IMG/VR virus record: IMGVR_UViG_3300037493_007452
Location: 1 to 36,976 of that record
Reading direction: 5' to 3' (one strand)
Origin: a virus
Length of the DNA stretch: 36,976 bases
The notes under the pieces were generated by a model that ran no database searches, had not been told where the DNA came from, and saw nothing but the letters and a program-made list of their open reading frames with translations. Positions 27,904-36,900 of this stretch are shown in pieces. The translations under genes were made by a program, and so were the position numbers. How positions within the stretch are numbered: the first letter of the stretch is position 1; every line of letters starts with the position of its first letter.

Positions 27904-29820
27904 ATGGCGGAGAAGAAGGTAAAAATAGTAGCGGTGATCGATGGGGAGACTGGGGGATTTACGGAAGCGATCGCCACTGTCGAGAAAGAGACGCAGCGAT
28001 CGGCGGGCGTGATGGAGGGGATTTGGCAGGGGGTAGGTCAGCAGATCACCAGGGCGTTTGTGGATGTGGGGAAGTGGGCCGCGCGGCAATTGGTGGAGGG
28101 TGTGGGGTGGGTGAAGGATGAGATTGTGGGGGCGGTGGCGAATGCGGCGGAGTTCGAATCTGCGCTGGCGCAGGCGAGCACGAAGGGCGTTCAGGACATC
28201 GAGGCTTTACGCCAGGGGATTGTAGAGGTGGCGAATGAGATCGGGACTGATCTGGTGGCGCAAACAAATGCGTTCCAGGAGGCGCTGCGCCGAGGTGTTG
28301 GTGAGGATAATATTGTCGAGTTCATGACGACGGCGAACAAGCTGGCGGAAACATCGTCGATTGACCTGGGACTGGCGACCGAGGGTCTGATGGATACCAT
28401 AAATGCTTATGGGTATTCGACAGACCGAGCGGTCGAGATCGCGGATAAATTAATTACCAGTCAGCGGATCGGGAAATTAGAGGTAGGGGAACTGACCATG
28501 GCGCTGGGGCAACTCGCGCCCATGGCGAGCCAGGTCAACATGAGTTTTGACGAGTTGATGGCGACGATGGTCAAGGGGGCTGAGGCGGGGCTGAAACAAC
28601 GGGAGGTTGTCGGGGGACTGCGGGGAATATTGGAGGGGCTTTTAAAACCGACTGAACAACAGATACAATTATACAATCAGATGGGTTTGTCTATCGATGA
28701 CGTCGCGAATAAAATCCAGAGCGGAGGACTGATACAATTATTAGGGGAGCTGGGACCTGACGCAATGGAGAAGATGGCAGGGAGCGCGAGCGAGCTATCA
28801 TTGATGCTGGCGATCCTGGGTCAGGATGCGGGGGCATCGTTCCAGGAGGCGATGGGAGCGATTCAGAATAGCGCGGGGGCGATGGAGGCGGAGTTTGCGA
28901 AGGTCGAGAATACGACCATGGATCAGTGGGGTGATTTGATTGCGCGGATAAAAATATTAGGTACGGAGGCATTATCTCCGCTTAATGATTTATTGCGGCA
29001 GGTATTGGAGCGGGTGAATGCGAACCTGTCTGAGAAGTTCCCGGAGATCGGGGCTAATTTTAAGGAGGGATTGAATCGATGGCTGTGGGGCGGGGTGTCT
29101 GACGCCCAGGCAGCTGAGATCAATCAGATGGTTGCAGACGGGCGGATGAGCATGGAAGAGGCGATTGCAAAGACCTATAGCGGCGGCGTGGGGGATGCTA
29201 TTTTGAAAGTCGTAGATGAGTGGACAACGGGAGCGGGGAAAAGGATTCTCGCGGATCTGGAGGCGGTTTTTGCAGGAGATATGAGTTTCGGGGATATGCT
29301 GATTGGATGGATGTCGGATGGATGGGCGGTAATCAGGCCATACGTGATCAAGATCGGCGGAGAAATGGGAAAGTTTATGGCTAAGGCATTTGCTGAGGCG
29401 TTTCTGCCAGCGGTGCAGGATGTTGTAGGAGAGTTTTTGTATCAGCAATGGGAGGAATTTACGGCTCCAGGGGCGGGATTGACATATGCGAAGGAATGGA
29501 AGGGCCCGAGATGGACGGAATATTCCGAAGAGGATAGGAAGGCGTTGGGATTTCAGGGTGGCGGGATTGTGCCGGGGATCGGGAGCGGGGATATAGTGCC
29601 TGCGATGCTGGAGCCGGGGGAAATGGTGATACCGAGGGGGATGATGGGGAATGGGAATTATGGGAAGGATGGGAGTTATGGGGGGAATAAAACGTATAAT
29701 GTGACGATACGGGTGGATGGGGCGCGGGATCCGCGTGAGGTGGCGAAGGAGATAAAGAAGATTTTGAGAGATGAGGAGCGGATGGGGCGGGGGTATGGGA
29801 ATTGGGCGGTGGAGTATTAG
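27904..29820 (+). CDS. Tail tape measure protein
   Basis: The 638-aa protein is rich in Ala/Gly and helices, with a TP901-type core: FESALAQASTKGVQDIEALR, AETSSIDLGLATEGLMDTIN, LGQLAPMASQVNMSFDELMA, MVKGAEAGLKQREVVGGLRG. Amphipathic membrane-active segments follow. Its length sets tail length (roughly 0.15 nm per residue, so around 95 nm, by the general rule). A translated family B repeat (GNGNYGKDGSYGGN) lies at about aa 582-598, before a typical C-terminal NVTIRVDGARDPREVAKEIK. Confidence 0.87.
   Translation: MAEKKVKIVAVIDGETGGFTEAIATVEKETQRSAGVMEGIWQGVGQQITRAFVDVGKWAARQLVEGVGWVKDEIVGAVANAAEFESALAQASTKGVQDIEALRQGIVEVANEIGTDLVAQTNAFQEALRRGVGEDNIVEFMTTANKLAETSSIDLGLATEGLMDTINAYGYSTDRAVEIADKLITSQRIGKLEVGELTMALGQLAPMASQVNMSFDELMATMVKGAEAGLKQREVVGGLRGILEGLLKPTEQQIQLYNQMGLSIDDVANKIQSGGLIQLLGELGPDAMEKMAGSASELSLMLAILGQDAGASFQEAMGAIQNSAGAMEAEFAKVENTTMDQWGDLIARIKILGTEALSPLNDLLRQVLERVNANLSEKFPEIGANFKEGLNRWLWGGVSDAQAAEINQMVADGRMSMEEAIAKTYSGGVGDAILKVVDEWTTGAGKRILADLEAVFAGDMSFGDMLIGWMSDGWAVIRPYVIKIGGEMGKFMAKAFAEAFLPAVQDVVGEFLYQQWEEFTAPGAGLTYAKEWKGPRWTEYSEEDRKALGFQGGGIVPGIGSGDIVPAMLEPGEMVIPRGMMGNGNYGKDGSYGGNKTYNVTIRVDGARDPREVAKEIKKILRDEERMGRGYGNWAVEY
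29641..29690 (+). repeat. Family B repeat in the tape measure gene
   Basis: Five units in frame code for Gly-Asn/Lys-Asp/Tyr peptide shortly before the C-terminal domain. Confidence 0.7.
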
Positions 29821-29894
29821 GATTGAGAGAAAGTGACCAAAGGGACGCAAGGGACATAAAGAGGGAAGAATGGGAATTATAAGGATGGGATGAG

Positions 29895-30530
29895 ATGACG
29901 TGGGAATATTATTTTAAGCCGATAATTGCCCAGGGGGAAGGGGTGAAGAGGATTGGAAGCGGGGGAAGCCTGGGGATCGGGAGCGTGGATATCCCGGTGG
30001 CGACCGCGAGTAGTTATTTTACGCAAGGGGATCCGATATTCGTGACGGATGGGAGTCTGGGGAATGTGAGCTATTGCGGGCAGGCGTCGAGTGTGGATGC
30101 TGATAGCGTGACGGTGCCGCTTCCGACACGGGTGGCTTATGGGGCGCATTATGTGATCAAGCCTGCGGCGTGGGTTATCCTGGAGTGCGATTACAGCGCG
30201 ATGGAGATCGAGCGGGGTCTGGGTGTGGAGAATCTCAGGGCGTCGAGCGGGAAGATTTATCGGACACAGACGGGTGATCCTCAGAAAATTTGGAGGATTG
30301 TTTGGGAGGATCTGGGGATGACGTCGTGGGCGGCGGTGCGGACTTTTATCGAGAGCACGCTGAATTACGGGCTGGAGGATTTCACAGCGGCTTTCTGGGA
30401 TGATGTGGAGGCTGCGCAGGTTGTGGCTTGCGTGAGGCTGGTGCAGGAGGGGCTGCCGTTTCGCACCAGGGAGGATCAGGGGGGGGCGCTGGAGCTGGAG
30501 ATGGCGTATGTGAGCGGAAGTTATGAGTAA
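29895..30530 (+). CDS. Probable distal tail-type protein, 211 aa
   Basis: Placed directly after the tape measure gene, where siphophages encode the distal tail protein. The N-terminal half is beta-rich (GSVDIPVATASSYFTQGDPI, VDADSVTVPLPTRVAYGAHY); the second half has WVILECDYSAMEIERGLGVE and an EDFTAAFWDDVEAAQVVACV segment. I cannot name a domain with certainty. A family A stretch (29832-29860) and a family B unit precede ATG 29895. Confidence 0.55.
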   Translation: MTWEYYFKPIIAQGEGVKRIGSGGSLGIGSVDIPVATASSYFTQGDPIFVTDGSLGNVSYCGQASSVDADSVTVPLPTRVAYGAHYVIKPAAWVILECDYSAMEIERGLGVENLRASSGKIYRTQTGDPQKIWRIVWEDLGMTSWAAVRTFIESTLNYGLEDFTAAFWDDVEAAQVVACVRLVQEGLPFRTREDQGGALELEMAYVSGSYE

Positions 30531-30557
30531 GGGACCAAAGGGACATAAGGGACATAA
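30530..30557 (+). repeat. Family A start cassette before the hub gene
   Basis: Three units (GGGACCAAA, GGGACATAA, GGGACATAA) lie between TAA and ATG 30558. Confidence 0.75.
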
Positions 30558-33500
30558 ATGAGAAGCTTGACAGCGGGACAAGAGTTGGAGAGGGTGAAGG
30601 CGGGCAAGAGCGTTGTCTGGCTGTTGGAGATAGATTATGCAGGTGGGACGTGGAGGTTTGGGACGCGGGGGATAACAATATCGGGGAATGCGTTTAGTGA
30701 TAAACTGGTGAGCTTCCGGGATGGGGGGAAATACATCAAAGCGGGGGCGGGGCTGGAGACTGAGGTGAGTTCGGAGGGGTTTGATTTTTCGATCCGGAAT
30801 CTGCCGGAGGATTCTGACCGGTTTTCTGATCTGGTTCTGGCGAACGGGTTGGATGGGTTTGTGGTGAGGTTTGGTTTTGTGTTTGTACCTGCCGGGGTAT
30901 CGCCGGTTACGGGCGATATAATCTGGTATCATACATACGTAGTAGATGATTATACGATCAGTACCGATGTGGTAGAGGTGCGATGCGTTGACCTGGGACT
31001 TTATAAACTCGACAGGCAGATCGTGGAGATGATCACGGAGGATAAGTTCCCCCTGGCTCCAAGCGGGAGTTATGGTCAGGCGATACCGCTGATATTTGGG
31101 GCGGTGACTGATTGCCCGGCGCGGGCGGTGGATAGCGGGGCGCGGGGCGTTTTGGATGGGAGTTTGATCGAGAGCGAGACGGTGATTCCGCTGGTGGATG
31201 TGAGCGATTTTCCGACGCCCGGAGCTGGGGGATACCAGGCGCAGATCGGAAGCGAGCGAATCCTGGTGCGGGCGATCGATGCAGTAAACAAGACGCTGGG
31301 GACGACATCGAGTCCGTGCGAGAGGGGATATGGGGGAACGACGGCGGGGGCGTATATGGATGGGACGGCGATCTATGAGATAAAGTCGGCGTATCTGTAT
31401 TTGATGGCGGGGCATAAGCTGCATGGGATTACCAATGTGCGGGTTGGCGAGCGCGCGCTGGCAACGGGTTGGGAATCGTATTATGATGAGGATGCGGGAA
31501 GGCATTATATAAGGTTTACGGAGAGACCTGTAGGATATGCGGCGGGACCTGGATCGGATCTGTTGTTGGTGGACGGGAGTCTTGGAGAGGACGGGGTATC
31601 GAAGCTGTTTGACTGGGAGACGAACGGGGACAATACGGCGGAGAATGGTGGCTATGCGTTCGACACGGACGGGATATTCAGCTTTGCGAAGCTGACGAAG
31701 GGGCAATTGCTAAGCATCAGGATGGCGAGCGATTTGAGCCTGGGGGATAGTTTGTATGGGAGGTATAAGAAGGCGCGGCTGAAGATCGAGTATTTCTGCA
31801 GTAAGAGGTGGGGGGATCAGACCTGGCCATATTTCTGGGCGTTTCGGAATGGGAGCGGAGTTAAAGAGGCTCAGATGCTGAAACGTCCGGCGGTGGAGGA
31901 TACGGCTGTCGGGATGGATGAGCATGATCATAAGGAGAACAGCGACTGGGCGATAGGGGATTCGCGGGGGCTGTTTGGTGTGGAGATGGAGACTGACAGC
32001 GATTTAGAGGATGACACGCTGCATACAGGTTGGATGCAGGGGGGGCAGTTCTGGACCCAGCATCGATTTACCGGTCTTACCAGGACGGATGGGAGTTATA
32101 AGATCCAGGCGATCCGGTGGTATGCGCTGTTTGACGGATCGCCAACCAGCGCGACTATGAAAATAACTCTGGCGAACGGGAGATTATATCAAAAGGTCTT
32201 TTCGAGTTTTTCCATACCCGAAGAGAAAATGATTGAGATAACGCGGGCGAATGTCGGGGAGGTGTTATTCGAGGATATTCTGGATGGGACTGTGGTTTTC
32301 AGGATCGAGGGGACATACAATGCTGCATCTTATGTCCAGATTGACGGGCGGATCGAGGTGGATTCGAAATTGTGGATGCAGGGTCAGGAGACGGCGCTGT
32401 CCCAGACGCAGATCAAGGCGGATACGAGTCTGGAGGGCGTCAATGGGGAGGCGGCGACGAGCCGCGTTGTGCAGCGGGTGGATTACAGCGTGGAGGTGAG
32501 GGATGCGGGGGGTTGGGATTTTTTCAACGGGACAATAGATTTTAAATTATGGTTCGGGAATCCGAGTTTGAATGACGATACCGAGATATATATTATCAAT
32601 GTCTGGTGGGAGATCGAGTATCAGCCATGGGTGGAGTCGATTGACGGGGGGGATATCCTGGCGGATGTGGAGGGATGGGAGAGCGGGACTGGGGATTATT
32701 ATACGCATCCAGTGGATATTTTGAGATACATCCTGCTTGACTATTATGGGGGGCTGGGGGCTTATATCGATTCCACTACGTTCGGTACAGCGAGGACGGC
32801 CGTGGGGGCTATTGTGGCGAGCGCGGGGCGGTGGATTGGAGAGAAGCGGACGCTGCGGGAGCTGGTGGAGAGCCTGCTGTCGGATATGGATTGCAGATTG
32901 ATATTCGAGGGAGAGGCGTTTTATTTGAGGCAGATTCCGGCGGCTCTGACGCCGTCGGCGTCTGTTATGACGCTGACGGATGACGAGTGGCGGGAAAAGC
33001 ATCTCCCGAAGAAGCGGAGCAGCCTGGTGGAAATCGTCAATCAGCTGGCGGTGTATTATCACCGGAATCCAGTGAAGGGGTGGTTCAGGCGGTGCCTGGA
33101 GCGGAATGACGAGGAGAGCCAGGGGGAGGCGTGGGGGGTGAGGCGTGATACATACGACGCCTGGTGGCTGGGGGATCAGGCGGGGGCGGCAGGGTGGCTG
33201 GGCGACCGGAAGCTGGGACGGGGGGCGTGGAAATACAATCTGATCGAGATAACGGGACCGCTGAACCTGGGGCATTTGGAGCGGGGTGATGTGGTGATCC
33301 TGGATGACGATCGTGCGGGCTTGCAGTATCAGACGGCGGAGGTGGTGCGGACGCGGATCGATGGGAAGGACAAGATTTTCCTGGGACTGGCGTTCTTCGA
33401 TGCGTCGGAGATTTTCAATACTACGTATTGCAGGGTGGAGATTGACCGGGCCGGGGGGGGCTGGATGAAGTTTTACAGTCATGGGGAGTTGCTGGCGATA

Positions 33501-33914
33501 TTGTATGCAAGCGGGGATTTCCATTTTAAGTATAAGTTTAACATGGCGGGGACGAGCATGTTGAAGGGGAACGATCCGAGCGGGAGCGACCTGTTTGTGT
33601 GCCAGCTGCTGGCGGGGAGTATCTATGCGCTGAGGGTCCCTCTTCCGCAGACTGTGGGGCAGTGCTGGCATCCGATGGCTGTGATCGGGAGCATCGGGGT
33701 GATCAGGCTTTTCGGATCGAGGGTAAGGTCGGACGTGGCGAATCTGACGGGGACTATAGGGAATTATGTGGAATGGAGCACGGATAACTGGGTGAAGCTG
33801 GCGCCAAATGGGGTGGATGTGGTGGCGCAGTTCGAGCAGAAGGGGGTTGGGGACCCGGATTATCCGGGGGTGTGGACGTTTAAGGGGGCGCTGAAGGAGA
33901 GGGCGCTGGTATAA
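30558..33914 (+). CDS. Large tail hub / tip protein, 1118 aa
   Basis: The N-terminal 190 residues (VVWLLEIDYAGGTWRFGTRG, GLETEVSSEGFDFSIRNLPE, VVEVRCVDLGLYKLDRQI) look like a gp27-type hub start. Residues 199-274 are the module shared with tail-tube paralogue 1. The middle (about aa 330-720) is a beta-rich block with a carbohydrate-binding look. About aa 740-1000 contain the hub-like DILRYILLDYYGGLGAYIDS, RTLRELVESLLSDMDCRLIF and HLPKKRSSLVEIVNQLAVYY. The C-terminus is a small beta domain. It is the likely baseplate hub, opening the envelope or carrying the fibre. Confidence 0.7.
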   Translation: MRSLTAGQELERVKAGKSVVWLLEIDYAGGTWRFGTRGITISGNAFSDKLVSFRDGGKYIKAGAGLETEVSSEGFDFSIRNLPEDSDRFSDLVLANGLDGFVVRFGFVFVPAGVSPVTGDIIWYHTYVVDDYTISTDVVEVRCVDLGLYKLDRQIVEMITEDKFPLAPSGSYGQAIPLIFGAVTDCPARAVDSGARGVLDGSLIESETVIPLVDVSDFPTPGAGGYQAQIGSERILVRAIDAVNKTLGTTSSPCERGYGGTTAGAYMDGTAIYEIKSAYLYLMAGHKLHGITNVRVGERALATGWESYYDEDAGRHYIRFTERPVGYAAGPGSDLLLVDGSLGEDGVSKLFDWETNGDNTAENGGYAFDTDGIFSFAKLTKGQLLSIRMASDLSLGDSLYGRYKKARLKIEYFCSKRWGDQTWPYFWAFRNGSGVKEAQMLKRPAVEDTAVGMDEHDHKENSDWAIGDSRGLFGVEMETDSDLEDDTLHTGWMQGGQFWTQHRFTGLTRTDGSYKIQAIRWYALFDGSPTSATMKITLANGRLYQKVFSSFSIPEEKMIEITRANVGEVLFEDILDGTVVFRIEGTYNAASYVQIDGRIEVDSKLWMQGQETALSQTQIKADTSLEGVNGEAATSRVVQRVDYSVEVRDAGGWDFFNGTIDFKLWFGNPSLNDDTEIYIINVWWEIEYQPWVESIDGGDILADVEGWESGTGDYYTHPVDILRYILLDYYGGLGAYIDSTTFGTARTAVGAIVASAGRWIGEKRTLRELVESLLSDMDCRLIFEGEAFYLRQIPAALTPSASVMTLTDDEWREKHLPKKRSSLVEIVNQLAVYYHRNPVKGWFRRCLERNDEESQGEAWGVRRDTYDAWWLGDQAGAAGWLGDRKLGRGAWKYNLIEITGPLNLGHLERGDVVILDDDRAGLQYQTAEVVRTRIDGKDKIFLGLAFFDASEIFNTTYCRVEIDRAGGGWMKFYSHGELLAILYASGDFHFKYKFNMAGTSMLKGNDPSGSDLFVCQLLAGSIYALRVPLPQTVGQCWHPMAVIGSIGVIRLFGSRVRSDVANLTGTIGNYVEWSTDNWVKLAPNGVDVVAQFEQKGVGDPDYPGVWTFKGALKERALV
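31150..31379 (+). other. Inserted tail module, copy 2 (in hub protein)
   Basis: Hub residues about 199-274 match the module in tail-tube paralogue 1, with the same order of motifs: D(G)S..., IGSERILVRAID, KTLGTTSSPCERGYGGTTAG. The nucleotide sequences have diverged, so the duplication is old or the copies come from different sources. Confidence 0.75.
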
Positions 33915-33946
33915 GAGAAGAGACCAAAAGGACGAAAGGGACTAAA

Positions 33947-36900
33947 ATGAGAATTATGCGAAGAATGGGAATTATGATGGTGGTGGTGGGGGTTTTGATG
34001 GGGTGCGTGTGGGGGGCGGTGGAGAGCCCGAGGGTGAATTTCAGCGACCCGAGCACGTATGTGAATGATGATAAGGTGTATATTCGGAGGGACACTGGGG
34101 ATGAGATGCTGTTGAAGGACGACAGTATTACGAGCGAGGTGAGGTTGTGGACGCTGGTGAATGCGGGTGGCGTGAGCGATCATGGAGGTCTGACGGGCCT
34201 GGGGGATGACGATCATGCAAATTATTACAATGCAGCCAGGCTATATGTCAAATTCGGAAGCGCGAATGCCGGGAGCGGGGCGACGTATAATAATACGCTG
34301 CCGATCAGCGGGGATGTGGCGGCGAATGCGACGCTGGGGGCGCATGTGGCTGATGATACGATTCATTATGTGCGCCCTGGCGGGATGGCGAGCGTGGCGA
34401 CTACAGGAGGGCAGTTTGCGAGCATCCAGGATGCTGTCGATTGGCTGGACACTAATTATGGGGGCGGGATCGTGGACGTGGCTGGCGGGACATATACGGA
34501 GAAAATAACGCTGTCGGACAATATTGCGATCCGAGGGACGCTGGGGGCGACTGTGATGCAATATGGGACTGGTGGGAATTCGATTATAACCGTGGGCGGC
34601 GGGGTGACGGGATATATTGAGGGGATTATGTTTCGGGATACCAACGTGAAGGATAATGTCCGGGCGATATCGAACAGCGGGACTTTATATGTGAATAACT
34701 GCGACTTTTACTTTGATTGTGTGGATGCCACGGAGACGATATTATCGGATGGACTCATTTATTTATATGGGTGCAAGATAAAAGGGAAGGAGACAATTAT
34801 AAAAACGAGCGCGACTAATTCGGAGATAGTGAATTGCAGTGTGGAGTTTATCGTGGGAGGGGCGAGCCCGTCAAAATTGATCTGGCTGGACGGGTTTGCT
34901 GACATCATGCGGGACACGATCATATTCACCTATGGGGCGACATACGGGGTGTATTCAGATGGAGACCGGCTGGACATGATCAATGTGAGATTGTACGAGT
35001 CTGGCGGGACGCCCGCTGTTTATGCGGCTACGGGATCGGATATATATACACATGGATGCGCGTTTGACGTGACGGCTGGCGGCGGGGATTTTTATGAGAT
35101 AAACGAGGGATGGGTGACGAACAAGCGGGTGAATGTGGACAAAGTGGCGGGCGAGGTGGATGACGCGTACCGGTACCGGATGGATAGCGTGGCGCGTTTC
35201 TGGGTGGATTATGAGGGGAACGGGTATTTTGCGGGGAATATCCAGGCGGCGAACTTCACGGGGGGAGGCGGCGGAGTTGTGACGGTGGCGCTGGAGGGAG
35301 GCGGGGATTATCTGACGATCCAGGATGCGGTGGATGGGATCACGTCGGGGGTGATATTGATATACCCGGGGGTGTATGAGGAGCAAGTAACAATATCAGG
35401 GGATGACATTACTCTATTAGGGGTAGATCGGGAAAAGGTAATTATCAGATCCGCAAATTTAACTAATGAGGGCGTTGTTCATTTAGCGGGATTGACCACG
35501 GGAATTAATCTGCAAAATCTAACAATTGAGAATACCACTGCTTTTTCTGGAAAAGGTGTGGCTTTGGCGGTTGTTAATGGGACTCAAGTGACTGTTTATG
35601 ATTGTGATTTAATAAGCAGCGGGAGAGATACCATATATATCTATCAAGGTGCGTATGAGACCTGGGGAAAATTTTATAGTTGCTACATTGAAGGGGGTAG
35701 CGATGTTACATCCTGTGAGAATTCAGGTCAATTTTATAATTGTCGATTTTATATTAATCAGTCCGGTGAGGAGGCTTTTTTCATAAATCAGATTAATGGG
35801 GATGGCGTTGTTATTTCTAACTGCTATTTTGATGGTGCGGGATCAAATAGTATTGGGAATTTTAATAGTAATGATGATGTTTTATATTTTTATAACAATA
35901 CTGTTTCGGAGAATGTGTCCGACTTCGCCAGCACATATTATTGGGATTATCGAGCACACACGCCCACGGTTTATCATACAAATGGGTCAGGTAATATGGA
36001 TTTAAATGGGTATTTAAATACGACTGGCGTCATAAAAACAGGTGGTACGGAGCGGATCAGCGCGGCTGGAGTTGGGACTCTGACCCAGGCAAATGTGGAT
36101 AATATCCGAGTCGATGGCAATGTGATATCTTCGACCAATACCAATGGCGACATAGCATTGACGCCGGACGGTACGGGTGATACAAATCTGACGGCTGGAG
36201 ATTTAGAGATAGGGGGAACGGCTGTCATAGATGCCAGCCGGAATGGGACATTTGCGTATTTAAAATCAACAAATAATGCCGAATGGGCGGGGACATATTA
36301 TGGCACAACGGCAGCGTCCAAAATAGCATTTTATGATGGATCGGGCTATACTGTGGAAATTACAAATGGAGGCGCCAACGAGTTGCAATTGGGGGCGAAT
36401 GATGTTTTTGACTGCTATGCCTTAAAGATCGGAGATACAACCACGATTGATTCGTCCCGTAATGGCGCGTTTGCTGGGCTATCTGGGACATCTACGTTTG
36501 GGCATTATTATGCAGCGGTGGCAGATGCGGGAGGTAATGTTGCTGGATGTGGAGTGGCAAATGAGATGGGGGATCCGTATTCCACAACCGGATGGATGGT
36601 GAATGCTATTAATATTCCCACATATATAACAACGAGCGCGGACGGAGCATGTTGTTATTTCAGTGTGCCAGAGCATGCTGGGGCGATAATATCAAAAATT
36701 AATGTGCAATGGCAGGCACAGGGTAATGCAGATGGAGTACTGCTGAGGCTGGTTAAATGTGCGCGGGGTGGGGGAACTGTGGCATGGACGGTTATTGGGG
36801 CACAGCAGACATATACGGATGCCGGGGCGCCCTATGATATCACCACCTCTGAGTATGATGTGGCAGATGAGACGATGGCGGCGAGCACGACATATGCGAT

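Noticed and set aside
29877-31706. 609-aa open frame on the minus strand
   Set aside because: It is antisense to the distal tail and hub genes, has no ribosome-binding site, and its Arg/His/Pro/Leu-rich sequence is what the complement of purine-rich coding DNA gives.
32547-33671. 374-aa open frame on the minus strand
   Set aside because: It is a shadow of the hub gene with the same antisense composition and no recognisable domain.
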